From Primulina eburnea (taxonomy: Eukaryota; Streptophyta; Magnoliopsida; Lamiales; Gesneriaceae), in assembly GCF_022965805.1 (NCBI RefSeq), contig NC_133108.1, positions 25,263,545-25,327,544 on the forward strand: 64,000 nt of DNA. The letters run 5' to 3'. The stretch's first letter is position 1, and each line of letters begins with the position of its first letter. Shown piece after piece: positions 25,421-37,804 of the stretch. The position numbers and the translations under genes were made by a program. The notes below the pieces were generated by a model. That model did not search any database. It was not told the origin of the DNA and was given only the letters and a program-made list of their open reading frames with translations.

Positions 25421-25680
25421 TACTGAGTCGTTGAGTCATAGGCTGATTCGCCTAGTCACCGGCTGATTCGTCGGGTTATTGTCTGATTCGTCCATTATAG
25501 GCTGATTCGCCTATTCACCGGCTGATTCGTCTGGTGATGGACTGATTCGTCCAAACTTAAGCTGATTCGCTTAATTACAGGCTGAGTTGTCTGATTATTG
25601 GCTGATTCGCCTAATTACCGGCTGATTCGTTGGGTTATTGACTGAGTCGTCAATTCTGCGGCTGATTTGCCCAGACACTG
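25421..25680 (+). repeat. 20-bp minisatellite inside the solo LTR
   Basis: About 12-13 degenerate copies of a 20-bp unit based on GGCTGATTCGCCTAATTACC. Full copies start at 25441, alternating between CGCC and CGTC versions. It lies in the R/U5 part of the LTR, and the other LTRs here lack it. Confidence 0.85.
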
Positions 25681-27296
25681 ATATATGAATTATATCGATG
25701 CCGTTTAGGGATTGATTCATTCCTATCGACTGAGATTCGATATAATACCTATATCCAGACATCGGGATCCCTAGGATAGAGTTGAGTCGAGTCTGAGACG
25801 ACGTGTCGGTTGAGTTGAGTCTGATATGACATGTTGATTTACATTGTTTATGCCATGCATGATTATTGAATGTTTGATATGAATTTATGTTTCTGATTTG
25901 AGACATGTTATGAATACTTCTTATATATGCTTTCGTATATGCTTTTATATGACTGCATGTTTACATTGTTTATACTGGGATAATTATATCTCACCGGAGT
26001 TATCCGGCTGTTGTCTTGTTTTGTATGTGTGCATGACAACAGGTGGGGCTGGATCAGGGTCAAGAAGAGGATGAGAGAAGACGAGTTTAGCGTGGTGATT
26101 CCGGACTTGGTTTAGAGATAGGGTTAGACACTTGATATTAGTTGTTAAACCCTAGTTGAATAAATGTATGTTGTACAGGAATTGTACTTTTATACTCAGA
26201 TGTATGTTCATGTTTAATATGTAATTTGAGTAAATTATATTACGTTTCCGCTTTGTATTTAAAAAAAAAAAATTTAGACCCTGTTTTATAATTGATTAAT
26301 TAGTCCCCAATGATGATTAAGAACATGATTAGCGTCCGGGTCCCCACAAATAACAATTTATAATCATAGCATAATCAAATAAAACATAACAAGAGTATAG
26401 TATGTGATTTAGTGGGCAACTCAACGCGATCTCAATTGAGTTGTTCTTCCCGAATATCACATGAATTATACCTTTGTCTTCCTGATCTGATGAAGACGAC
26501 GTCTCGAAGTCGAATTTGTCCATATCTGATCTGAAATGACAATAACAGATACACTGTATCAATGTGTAACCCGATTTACAATCTGTTCTGATCAATATCT
26601 TTATAAACTACAATCTGATTCATATCAACAATATCACACGATAACAGAAACCAATACTGACACTAATCAATATGAATCAACTGATGTCTCAACGGTAATA
26701 TCAATACCATAATATCATTCTTCTAGTCCCAGCATATCGATATCTATCACAGACAACTGTCAAAAATGCTGAAATGCATAACACAGACATACGGTGTTAT
26801 TTCTTCGATCTGACTTCATATAACTACTGAATAATCTATCCAGACCCATAAGAATAATCATCTATTTATTCTTCAACCAAGAATACTAGAATTTAGTGTG
26901 AATTCTCAGTCAATATCTTCTAAAATTCATAACAATTGTATAACCCCTCTATTCTTCAATCTGTCTTCGATTATACAATGTTTACTACAACAGAAACATC
27001 ATATCTGAATTCTATTCAGTTCTGACAACATCATAAAATCAAATCTTGTCTAAACGTAATAAAACTTACGTCCAGTCGTAGCCTGCGTTGATAGGAACAC
27101 AGTACCGAAGTCGGATTTAAATTCAGATAGACGGTTTGCTCGTAAATCAATTTCTAAAACTAAGAACCAAGTTTTCCCCGGAAGCTTTCCTCGATTCCCC
27201 TTTGCAAATTTTGAGGAGAATTCGAGTTTTTACATGCATATATATATATACCTTTCATGCACGCAAGACAAGTGGCAAGGTGCATGTCTTGCATGT

Positions 27297-27485
27297 TTCG
27301 CGCATATGCGCGCACAAAGTCGCGCATATGCGCCAGTTCCTTCGAACTAGCAATTTCCTTCTCGCGCATATGCGCCAATCTTTCCGCGCATATGCACCAA
27401 CCATTCTGTCCCTTCCGCGCATATGCGCCATTATCTTCGCGCATATGCGCCGCTGCTTCTGCCATCTCCGCGCATGTGCGCCAAT
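27297..27485 (-). promoter_or_regulatory. GC dyad cluster (type III, CGCGCATATGCGC)
   Basis: About seven to eight copies of the perfect palindrome GCGCATATGCGC or near variants, in the left LTR of element 2. They lie upstream (on the minus strand) of the TATA run at 27239-27252. They match the cluster in the right LTR at 33170-33375. Confidence 0.6.
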
Positions 27486-27667
27486 ACATGCGCACTGGAC
27501 CTTTCTTGCACACATAATTTTAATTCTTTTCGCGACTCTCCCGGTCCGATCCGTTCCGTCTATAATCATCTCGATTAATTAAATAAATCATTCCGGATTA
27601 TTCTCTGATTACAGTAATCATATCCAAAGCATTTCAGATTACGATAATTAAATTCCCGGGCATTACA

Positions 27668-27682
27668 TTTCTCCCCCTCTTA
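27668..27682 (-). other. Polypurine tract of element 2
   Basis: TTTCTCCCCCTCTTA on the plus strand is the complement of TAAGAGGGGGAGAAA; it abuts the left LTR, which confirms minus orientation. Confidence 0.88.
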
Positions 27683-30085
27683 AATCTGAGTTCGTCCTCG
27701 AACTCATCAATCATCAAACCACATTTATCAGAAGAAATATATAACAGAGTTTAACATCCAAACTCATCTCAATAACAACATTTTGAGGTATCTTTCTTTA
27801 ACTCATTCTAGCCGAATCAATCTCTGATTGTAGTCTGGAATCAGAATTCATCAAGTATCTCAGTCGGATATCATTGGCTATACAACATCCGTATATACTA
27901 ATTGCAATCCATAACAAAGCAATACCACCTGTAGTTGCTATCCCATCTGTTTATCCCAATCAAGGACCTATTCCATCTTCGGTTTCAAATACCAATCGTC
28001 ATCATCCGACATTGGTTTCCTACATCTATCCATTCTGAATTATCTTGATAACTAGTGCTAACATTCAGCACTAGAGTTCGACCAATATCTTTCAATATCT
28101 GAACAAGACACTCCGACTACCTGTCAATTTGTGAACAATCTGCCAGAGAGAGCTTATGATATAATCTACCACAAGTACACACTTAATCGTAATCATAGTC
28201 TGATATACTCTACTCGAAATCATCATTCTAGTCAATCTGACTATTTCTTTGACAGGGATCTCTGTCACCTAGTTCTGTTTGTACATCATCTTTACAAACT
28301 ACTAGATATAGATTGAACAATCTATCAATCACGATCATACCATATCCCAATCTGAAGAAAATGGCGGTAATTTCATTACATCAGTCCTAGAAATGTACTT
28401 CCATTTCTATTCAGGATTATACTAAGTCGGTAATAATCTTCTGAGTTCTATCTTTCTAACTTCTACTGTTAGCGATTCGGACACATCGGTACAATTTCTG
28501 CCAACATTTCGGTACAAATTCTGTTATAACTGATCAAATCTGTCTATACCAACACTATTTGTTCGAATATCATACATTCTGAAATATCTGAATGAAAACT
28601 GAATCCCCTGCGGTGCATTTCTGACACTACTTGTGACTTCAGATTCGAACTATCCGGTATAAACAATCAGTTAATAATATAAAATAATGAAGAAATACCT
28701 ACCTGGCATTCGGCTCTGACTACCCATATCAAAAGCTATAAATAATTCTGAAACATTCTGACATCACACAATAGAAGTAGTCTGTCTGATACAAACACAA
28801 AGTCACATATCTGTTACTATAAACGATACTCTGCTCTGATTTCAACTGTTTACAATAAACTGTAATATCACATCGAATTCTGAATAGAAAGAACTTATAC
28901 AGATCTAGTGAGTTTAAGAAACTCATAACATAATAAATTCTGGCTGGCTGATCAATCTTCATACTGCCCAGATCAACTGCTATATCTCATCTGCAAATAG
29001 AATATACTCCCAACCAATATAAAATGTCTCAAATACTGATTTAGAACAATAACAATACTCAGCAGATATACAGCAATACGAGAATAAGATAATCAGAAGA
29101 AGATAATCTGCCCAAACCAGCTAATAAAGTTCTGACATCTTTGAAATTCTGCTAATTTTGATATTTCTGATACTGCATAGTCTGAATAAAAACCTGTATC
29201 AATAACTGTATACCGGATTCCTACCTGACCCATCTCTGTATACAAGAACACCGTTTTCTGAATAATCAACAAAAGCTTCAAATATTTAATTAGTCAGTCA
29301 GATATTGTGCATATATCCTCAGATCATAGATATAACAAGCCTAAATCTTCAGAATATTTCTGAATACAGACTCTATCAATCTAGAAACAGAATCTGAAAT
29401 ATCGACGAACAAATACTCAATCAACTGTATTCTTCAACCCCTACTTTAATCTGTCAATTCTTTCACTTCATTCTGTACTGAATTCTAACTAAACACAGTA
29501 CTTGGTATCGATTCAATTCTAAAATCTATCTTTCTGATACAAAACAAATCTGACATCTTATCTAACGATTAGCAATCTACTCGTACATTACTATCAAATT
29601 TGTAATTGTTAGGCTCGATTTCAGTGGATCTACTAGATACATAAGGATGCCATATGTTCCTTTCTGTAATAATCGAGCCCTAAACAACACAATTTTCTAA
29701 GGGATTCTGGATCTAAAATCCTCATTTATCAACTAGATCGGGTCTAAATCTTACCATTTCTGGAACACATTCTACGATATTTCTGTACTTGTTTAGCATA
29801 TACATGTCAATAATGCAATCCAAATCAGACAATTACAAGTACATCATAATCTAATCCAGTCCCATCCTCATCTAACTGTAGTATATAATATGTCACAGAA
29901 ATTTCTGATATCAACATATTCCTCAACAGCCAAGGAATCAATACTACAGTATACACAGACCCAACAGATACAACATATCTTCATGCTATCCAATCACAGA
30001 TACTCATAAAAATGCCCTTGTACATATCAGTGAGTATGCAATAAAATCATAAAATAGTACCTGTTATAATTTCTGGGTATGTTTC
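27683..30085 (-). pseudogene. Decayed pol region of element 2
   Basis: No long frame survives. Reading the minus strand from the gag end gives scattered protease-like pieces such as LISEISV, LDYDVLV and NKYR, with many stops. The piece order parallels the intact protease of element 1, but the DTGAS motif is not recognisable. The same kind of sequence, with shared differences, follows gag in element 5 (58010-59335). Towards 27683 no RT or integrase motif can be read. It is best described as an ancient pol relic kept as internal spacer. Confidence 0.65.
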
Positions 30086-30988
30086 TTATACATTGCCACC
30101 AGATGGTCCTGCGCCCTGAAATCTTTGGGAACCCTTCTGAGGACACACTCTAGCAAAATGCCCATGCTGTCTACATATATTGCATCTACCAAGCACTCCT
30201 TGGCATTGCTCCGTGGAGTGTCTCCCTCCACAATTCCTGCAATACACGCCCGTATAATGCGAACTGGATCCACTAGAGCTAGAGGAACCACTTCCGAATC
30301 TCTTGAACGGTTGCTTCCGAGCTTTCAATAACTCTTGCTTTCCACTTGTACTGCCACGATCCAATCGGAGAGGGGATTGTTGTGTCTGCGGTTGCTTCAC
30401 ACACAACCTTGTCAATTGTCTAGTCAGACTGGCCTCCGCTCTCTTCGCTTTACTTAAGACATCAGCAAAATGATAAGGTTGCTGTATATTCATCAATGCT
30501 ACTATCTCTGAATTCAATCCTCTGACGAACTGATTCACTACAGCTTCATCATTCCCAGCCAACTGAGGAGCAAAATGCAGTAGCGTAGAGAATTTGGCAA
30601 TATAGTCTTCAACATTCATTTGACCTTGTCTCAAATTCTCAAATTCCGCTCTTTTGTCCTCTCTATAAGACACTGAGAAAAATCGTTGATAGAATTCAGT
30701 TGTAAAGACTTCCCACGTGATCACCGTACCACGTAGTTCTAATATACCTTTGATCGTAATCCACCAATTTCTGGCAGTCTCTCGTAACTGATAACTTACC
30801 AATTTAACCCTCTGCGCATCTGTACAATCAAGTAACCCTAACAGTATCTCCATATCATCAAACCAGTTCTGACATTCTGCAGATTCCTCGATACCACTCA
30901 GAATCGGTGGCTGTAATAACTGAAACTCTGCCAACTTGGTTTCCATCGGAGTCGCTGACACATCTATCTGCGGTTCTGATATATCCAT
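30086..30988 (-). CDS. gag: Gag polyprotein of element 2 (intact frame)
   Basis: 300 residues from the first in-frame ATG (30988) to the stop; the frame is open for at least 10 more codons upstream but without ATG. The position matching element 1's start reads GTA, so initiation probably moved inward. The capsid core has NWWITIKG, FYQRFFSVSYRED and EDYIAKFSTLLHFAPQ. A basic and Ser-rich linker follows, then two zinc knuckles (CRNCGGRHSTEQC and CNICRQHGHFARVC). It ends soon after the knuckles, without fusion to protease. Gag would coat the RNA and form particles. An undamaged gag beside a wrecked pol suggests selection on Gag or recent mobilisation by another element; this is inference. Confidence 0.85.
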   Translation of the reverse strand: MDISEPQIDVSATPMETKLAEFQLLQPPILSGIEESAECQNWFDDMEILLGLLDCTDAQRVKLVSYQLRETARNWWITIKGILELRGTVITWEVFTTEFYQRFFSVSYREDKRAEFENLRQGQMNVEDYIAKFSTLLHFAPQLAGNDEAVVNQFVRGLNSEIVALMNIQQPYHFADVLSKAKRAEASLTRQLTRLCVKQPQTQQSPLRLDRGSTSGKQELLKARKQPFKRFGSGSSSSSGSSSHYTGVYCRNCGGRHSTEQCQGVLGRCNICRQHGHFARVCPQKGSQRFQGAGPSGGNV

Positions 30989-31038
30989 CTGATTATACGA
31001 AGTACTGCCTGTTTCCAAAATCCTTCGGGGAGGTACAT

Positions 31039-31060
31039 CTGATTACCACAAACATTAGTA
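31039..31060 (-). other. Branch point and acceptor-like site before gag of element 2
   Basis: On the minus strand TACTAAT (31060-31054) is followed by GGTAATCAG, ending in AG at 31039. This matches the arrangement just before gag in elements 1 and 5. The partner donor-like GTAAG lies in the right LTR near 32940. Confidence 0.4.
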
Positions 31061-31387
31061 ATCCAATAATACAATGTTGTGCCAATCTTTTCTGATCATG
31101 ATCATCTTACTGCTGATCATGAATCCGATCTGATTCATATTCAAGAATACATAATACCAATTCAAATCATATAATCAGGTAAACATGTATCTTTAAGCAG
31201 TAACACATAGTCTCATGCTAGCACACAATGTCAGTCAACATTAAAATCAATCTCATGCTAGCACACACATGCAAGGAAAGAAAATTCATCTACCCCGCTC
31301 ATTCTCTTCTATCTCAATCTAAGTCAATCTAAAAAATCTATCAGTTCTGACTATCTCAATCTAAAGATCTATCTCTAAAGGGTCTTG

Positions 31388-31399
31388 GCTCTGATACCA
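31388..31399 (-). other. Primer-binding site of element 2
   Basis: GCTCTGATACCA on the plus strand is the complement of TGGTATCAGAGC, 5 bp from the right LTR. Confidence 0.9.
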
Positions 31400-31404
31400 C
31401 CTGT

Positions 31405-33546
31405 TGTGGGGACCCGGACGCTAATCATGTTCTTATTGGGATTTAATAATCTGTTCTGATAAACAAGGTCTAAAAATTTTTCGTTTTAAAATATAACTGC
31501 GGAAGGTAAAGGAATCTAAATACTATACATGTCTGTATAAACTACATTTCAGTATTAAAAGTACAACAAGCTAATTTAAGGTTCAACTACTAAAGTCCAG
31601 TAATACAACCAAGTCTACTGTAAGTCCGGAATCACCACGCTAAACTCGTCTTCTCTCATCATCATCTTGACCCCGAACCAGCCCCTCCTGTTGTCATGCA
31701 CACATACAAAACAAGACAACATCCGGATAACTCCCGTGAGAAATAAATCTCAGTATAAAACATGGTAAACATGTATATACATAAAATAGTTCATGAAACA
31801 TGCTGTCATGAATAAAATCAAAACATTAGATTTCTTAAGCTATGAAATCTAATCACAACAAGCATGCACTTCAAATCAGCTAAACATGCATATAACCAAT
31901 CTAAATCATAAAAACATGCTAGCACAACTGGAAGCAATAACGATGGGTCCCATGATCTAGGAGCCACATCTATATAAGCATGCAGTCCTAATCAAACCAT
32001 GTCTAGACTCGACTCGATCTGTAACTCTAGGGATCCCGGGGTGAATAAGACGTCACTGGCTATCACCTACCCTACCAATCGAGGTGTTGTACGTCTTATT
32101 CCTAGACTTCGGCCTGATCTGTATCCGCATCTACAAAAGGGGCGGTGATCTTCCCCAAAGCTGAGATATCGCCGAACGTCTAGAGTCTGTCTGATCTCCA
32201 GACTGTCCTATCTTAATGCATGAATAACAATTTATAATCATAGCATAATCATATAAAACATAACAAGAGTATAGTATGTGATTTAGTGGGCAACTCAACG
32301 CGATCTCAATTGAGTTGTTCTTCCCGAATATCACATGAATTATACCTTTGTCTTCCTGATCTGATGAAGACGACGTCTCGAAGTCGAATTTGTCCATATC
32401 TGATCTGAAATGACAATAACAGATACACTGTATCAATGTGTAGCCCGATTTACAATCTGTTCTGATCAATATCTTTATAAACTACAATCTGATTCATATC
32501 AACAATATCACACGATAACAGAAACCAATACTGACACTAATCAATCTGAATCAACTGATGTCTCAACGGTAATATCAATACCATAATATCATTCTTCTAG
32601 TCCCAGCATATCAATATCTATCACAGACAACTGTCAAAAATGCTGAAATGCATAACACAGACATACGGTGTTATTTCTTCGATCTGACTTCATATAACTA
32701 CTGAATAATCTATCCAGACCCATAAGAATAATCATCTATTTATTCTTCAACCAAGAATACTAGAATTTAGTGTGAATTCTCAGTCAATATCTTCTAAAAT
32801 TCATAACAATTGTATAACCCCTCTATTCTTCAATCTGTCTTCGATTATACAATGTTTACTACAACAGAAACATCATATCTGAATTCTATTCAGTTCTGAC
32901 AACATCATAAAATCAAATCTTGTCTAAACGTAATAAAACTTACGTCCAGTCGTAGCCTGCGTTGATAGGAACACAGTACCAAAGTTGGATTTCAATTCAG
33001 ATAGACGGTTTGCTCGTAAATCAATTTCTAAAACTAAGAACCAAGTTTTCCCCGGAAGCTTTCCTCGATTCCCCTTTGCAAATTCTGAGGAGAATTCGAG
33101 TTTTTACATGCATATATATATACCTTTCATGCACGCAAGACAAGTGGCAAGGTGCATGTCTTGCACGTTTCGCGCATATGCGCTTAAAGTCGCGCATATG
33201 CGCCAGTTCCTTCGAACTAGCAATTTCCTTCTCGCGCATATGCGCCAATCTTTCCGCGCATATGCACCAACCATTCTGTCCCTTCCGCGCATATGCGCCA
33301 TTATCTTCGCGCATATGCGCCGCTTCTTCTGCCATCTCCACGCATGTGCGCCAATACATGCTGCGCATGTGCGCGGGACCTTTCTTGCACACATAATTTT
33401 AATTCTTTTCGCGACTCTCCCGGTCCGATCCGTTCCGTCTATAATCATCTCGATTAATTAAATAAATCATTCCGGATTAATCTCTGATTACAGTAATCAT
33501 ATCCATAGCATTTCAGATTACGATAATTAAATTCCCGGGCATTACA
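31405..33546 (-). repeat. 5' LTR of element 2
   Basis: 2,142 bp, near-identical by eye to the left LTR once its insertion is removed. It ends GCATTACA next to the satellite. Confidence 0.92.
33170..33375 (-). promoter_or_regulatory. GC dyad cluster (type III) in the 5' LTR of element 2
   Basis: Repeated GCGCATATGCGC palindromes and variants, with a TATA-like run at 33111-33122 on the downstream (minus) side. Small gains and losses of copies relative to 27297-27485 are visible, for example an added GCGCATGTGCGC near 33362. Confidence 0.6.
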
Positions 33547-35795
33547 TCTAACGACTTCTCAAAAGAACAAATCCGCAATGTTTGAAGCATCATCGATTTT
33601 ATGACAATCTATAAAATGTGCCATCTTAGAGAATCTATCCACAACAACAAAAATAGAATCCCTCCCCTTCTTAGTCCTAGGCATCCCCAAAATAAAGTCC
33701 ATAGAAATGTCAATCCAAGTTCTTTTTAAGAATAGCACGCAAAAGTGTTCCCAAAGTTCTATTGACAACTTCAGTTTGTCCATCCGTTTGAGGATGACAA
33801 GTAGTAGAATACAACAATTTTGTACCAAGTTAATCCCATAAAGTCTTCCAAAAGTAACTCAAGAATTTAACATTGCGACCAGAAACAATAGTCCTAGGCA
33901 TGTCATGCAACCTAACGACTTCTCTAAAGAACAAATCCGCAATGTTTGAAGCTTCATCGGTTTTATGACAAGCTATAAAATGTGCCATTTTAGACAATCT
34001 ATCCACAACAACAAAAATAGAATCCCTCCCCTTCTTAGTCCTAGGCAACTCCAAAATAAAGTCCATAGAAATGTCAATCCAAGTTCTTTTTAAGAATAGC
34101 ACGCAAAAGTGTTCCCAAAGTTCTAGTGACAACTTCAGTTTGTCCATCCGTTTGAGAATGACAAGTAGTAGAAAACAAAAATTTTGGGCCAAGTTTAGCC
34201 CATAAAGTATTCCAAAAGTAACTCAAGAATTTAACATCGCGACCAGAAACAATAGTCCTAGGCATGCCATGCAACCTAGCGACTTTTCTAAAGAACAAAC
34301 CCGCCATGTTTGAAGCATAATCGGTTTTATGACAAGCTATAAAATGTGCCATCTTATAGAATCTATCCACAACATTAAAAATAGAATCCCTACCATTCTT
34401 AGTCCTAGGAAACCACAATATAAAGTCCATAGAAATGTCAATCGAAGTTCCTTTTAAGAATAGCACGCAAAATTGTTCCCAAAGTTCTATTGACAACTTC
34501 AGTTTGTCCATCCGTTTGAGGATGACAAGTAGTAGAAAACAACAATTTTGTGCCAACTTTAGCCCATAAAGTCTTCCAAAAGTAACTCGAGAATTTAACA
34601 TCGCGAACAGAAACAATAGTCCTAGGCATGCCATGCAACCTAACGACTTCTCTAAAGAACAAATTCGCCATGTTTGAAGCATAATCGGTTTTATGACAAG
34701 CTATAAAATGTTCCATCTTAGAGAATCTATCCACAACAACAAAAATAGAATCCCTCCCCTTCTTAGTCCTAGGCAACCCCAAAATAAAGTCCCTAGAAAT
34801 GTCAATCCAAGTTCTTTTTAAGAATAGCACGCAAAAGTGTTTCCAACGTTCTATTAACAACTTCAGTTTGTCCATCAGTTTGAGGATGATAAGTAGAAAA
34901 CAACAATTTTGTGCCAAGTTTAGCCCATAAAGTATTCCAAAAGTAACTCGAGAATTTAAGATCGCGATCAGAAGCAATAGTCCTAGTCATGCCATGCAAC
35001 CTAACGACTTCTTTAAAGAACAAATCCGCAATGTTTGAAGCATCATCGGTTTTATGACAAGCTATAAAATGTGCCATCTTAGAGAATCAATCCACAACAA
35101 CGAAAATAGAATCAATCCCCTTCTTATTCCTAGGCAACCCATAAATAAAGTCCATAGAAATGTCAATCCAAGTTCTTTTTAAGAATAGCACGCAAAAGTG
35201 TTCCCAAAGTTCTATTGACAACTTCAGTTTGTCCATCCGTTTGAGGATGACAAGTAGTAGAAAACAACAATTTTGTGCCAAGTTTAGCCTATAAAGTATT
35301 CCAAAAGTAACTCAAGAATTTACAGTCGGGACCAGAAACAATAGTCCTATGCATGACATGCAACCTAACGACTTCTCTAAAAAACAAATCCGCAATGTTT
35401 GAAGCATCATCGATTTTATGACAAGCTATAAAATGTGCCATCTTAGAGAATCTATCCACAACAACAAAAATAGAATCCCTCCCCTTCTTAGTCCTAGGCA
35501 ACCCAAAAATAAAGTCCATAGAAACGTCAATCCAAGTTCTTTTTCAGAATAGCACGCAAAAGTGTTCACCAAGTTCTATTGACAACTTCAGTTTGTCCAT
35601 CCGTTTGAGGATGACAAGTAGTAGAAAACAAAAATTTTGTTCCAAGTTTAGCCCATAAAGTCTTCCAAAAGTAACTCGAGAATTTAACATCGCGAACAGA
35701 AACAATAGTCCTAGGCATGCCACGCAACCTAACGACTTCTCTAAAGAACAAATCCGCAATATTTGAAGCATCATCGGTTTTATGACAAGCTATAA
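33547..35795 (-). repeat. Integrase-derived satellite segment between elements 2 and 3
   Basis: About 6.2 units of 364 bp. The first unit reads FIDCHK, as does the unit at 4967-5236, so unit order continues from the part left of element 2. One unit keeps the catalytic SDRD ([10 protein letters not shown]). Element 3 cuts it at 35795. Confidence 0.93.
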
Positions 35796-37594
35796 TGTAA
35801 GGACCGTGTATCGTATTATCGTAAATCCTGTGTTGATTATCGATAATTAATGAAATTGTCATGTGATTATGTAATTGATGTATATCATGACAATGAAATT
35901 GAGAAAATGAATATTGAATATGAATTGACGTTGTAAGAGCCCGATTGGAGAGGGCCGGACGCCAATATAGTACAAAACCAACAAATTGTACAGAACATGC
36001 GGCGCTCGAGCGGTAGAAAATTACCGCTCGAGCGCCAGGGTATCTGAAATGAGTATTCGGGCAGAACACCCCGCGCCCGAGCGGTAATATTTGACCGCTC
36101 GAGCGCGTCATAAAGATTTCTCGGGGACAGAAGGTCTCGCGCTCGGGCGCGAGAATTCTACCGCCCGAGCGCGAGAGCGGTGATGATAAGAATGAGATTT
36201 CTTCTCTTTCTTTCTTCAGTTTACGTTTTAGAAAATACGAGAGACACGAGAAATTCGAATTTCTTCCGTCCAAATCGACTTCGAAACGCCGTCTAAATGC
36301 GTAACAAATTATATATTTGTTATCTGCGCGTCGAGGGCTTTAGACTGAGGTAATTTTTCTTCGGATTTAGCAGTTTTAAATATCAAAGTGCTGGAATAGC
36401 ATGTATTTGAAATTGAATTTCTGATATGTAGTAGAATATCCGACAATAAACTTATATTCGAAGTCGGAATTGAATAATGATATGATTTGGATTTGATAAG
36501 AATATTTGAAGTTTCAAATGATATTTGAAACTCATATTAATGGTTTTGGAGCGTGTTATTGATTGGAATGAGTATGTTATTGATATAGATCAAGTATTAT
36601 ATCAGTATCTTCAGGCTACATCAATTGGAACGAAGAATTGAGGTATGTTGCCACCGGGTAACATACGACAGGTATCTGTATTATATGATATATGATTGGA
36701 TTGATTGGATTGGATTGGAATACGTGTCTATGTGCCTAATTGATGATTTGATGTGGCATACATGACATTGAGATTGAGTATCGATGTACAAAATAAATGT
36801 TTTGTTAACACACATAATTTTATGCATACATCGATACATGACATGCACGTTGAGCTATGATCCTTGGATACCTTGATATGATTTGATTGGATTCCGGGGT
36901 TTGTGAACACAAATCGCTATGCCGGTATTATATGACCCGTAAAGCATAGACAATTGTTGCCCCATATGATTGGATATGAGATGTGGGATTGATGGCGCTT
37001 CGTCGACGCTATCATATGTGTATTCCCATATCGGCCAGTGGGCCAGCTCGAGCATTGATTTGATTTGATAGCGATTTGATTGATTCTGACATGTGCTCAG
37101 TGGATGGGCATTTGACCTGATACCTCCACGACATACATGCATTGCATACCATATATCATTGTTTAGATATCTGTGGTATATATGATTGGTTGTTCCATAC
37201 GGAGCTTTGCTCACCCCCAAGGGGGGCTGTTGTTGTCTTTGTGTGTGGACAATGGCAGGTACTCCAGGATATCAGGAGACCAGAGAGGGTACTTCTGGAG
37301 GGAGCCACAACTTGGGCTGAGGTTTTATGTGTATGTCTTGTTCCCAGTATATATGTATATGTATCTATATACCGGGGCATGTCCCGAGGATATGAGTTGT
37401 TTGTACATGATTGGTTTTGATTTCGTGTGGGCATGTTTTATGAGTTGAGATTAAATACTATTTTTAGTATTATAAATCTAGAAGAGATGTTTTGGGCTCG
37501 TCGTAAAAGAAATTTTAAACCCGTTTTCCGCTGTGATTAATTAAATCCTAATCTGATTGCATTGAAATAACGATTAGGAGCTAAGGGCCCCACA
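35796..37594 (+). repeat. 5' LTR of element 3
   Basis: 1,799 bp. Type II dyads lie at 36001-36180. No clear TATA box is seen after them, unlike the other families. A donor-like GGTAATT lies near 36350. Confidence 0.92.
36001..36180 (+). promoter_or_regulatory. GC-rich dyad cluster (type II) of element 3
   Basis: Three inverted pairs, for example GCGCTCGAGCGGTA and TACCGCTCGAGCGC with a short loop. The second LTR (42605-42785) carries the same cluster with a few C/T changes at CpG sites. Confidence 0.6.
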
Positions 37595-37599
37595 GAGTA

Positions 37600-37611
37600 T
37601 GGTATCAAAGC
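37600..37611 (+). other. Primer-binding site of element 3 (one mismatch)
   Basis: TGGTATCAAAGC differs by one G-to-A from the usual TGGTATCAGAGC, which is intact in the second copy at 44204-44215. Confidence 0.85.
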
Positions 37612-37804
37612 ATAGCTGGGAATGCTCTATTGAGTCTTGTGTACACTCGAATATGCACAAATGAATTGTGCGTATGTGTTTGACTTATTTGTATTACTTG
37701 CTCTTATGTGAGTTGATTTGAGTAAGTATCTGATGAGATTGATGATATGAGATGATGAAATTATGAATTGATATGAAATTGTGATATTCATCTTTGATTT
37801 GTAG

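Larger units (their letters stand above)
24295..26348 (+). mobile_element. Solo LTR, plus orientation (TSD AATAA)
   Basis: 2,054 bp, TGTAATGCCCAAG...GGGTCCCCACA, flanked by AATAA at 24290-24294 and 26349-26353. It contains type II dyads, a long TA run, a donor-like GTAAGT at 24885-24890 and a 20-bp minisatellite. No internal domain is present. Confidence 0.93.
23472..27667 (-). repeat. 3' LTR of element 2, split by a nested solo LTR
   Basis: LTR sequence is 23472-24294 plus 26354-27667, about 2,137 bp once the insert and duplicate target are excluded, against 2,142 bp for the other LTR. Type III dyads CGCGCATATGCGC lie at 27297-27485 and a TATA-like run at 27239-27252. Confidence 0.9.
23472..33546 (-). 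mobile_element. Element 2: minus-strand LTR retrotransposon with gag only
   Basis: Two LTRs, a Met-tRNA primer site at 31388-31399, a polypurine tract at 27668-27682, an intact gag frame and a decayed pol. The satellite motif CTAAC flanks both ends (23467-23471 and 33548-33552), with one extra T on the right. It looks non-autonomous: Gag could be made, but enzymes would have to come from relatives such as element 1. A solo LTR is nested in the left (3') LTR. Confidence 0.88.

Noticed and set aside
27136..27582. ORFs rich in RICA and AHMR repeats on both strands (also 32962-33461)
   Set aside because: These translate the CGCGCATATGCGC dyads in every frame, so the repeated peptide comes from the palindrome.
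37142..37448. 92-aa ORFs on both strands in the element 3 LTR
   Set aside because: Both strands are open over the same segment in each LTR copy and nothing resembles a known domain; expected by chance in an LTR.
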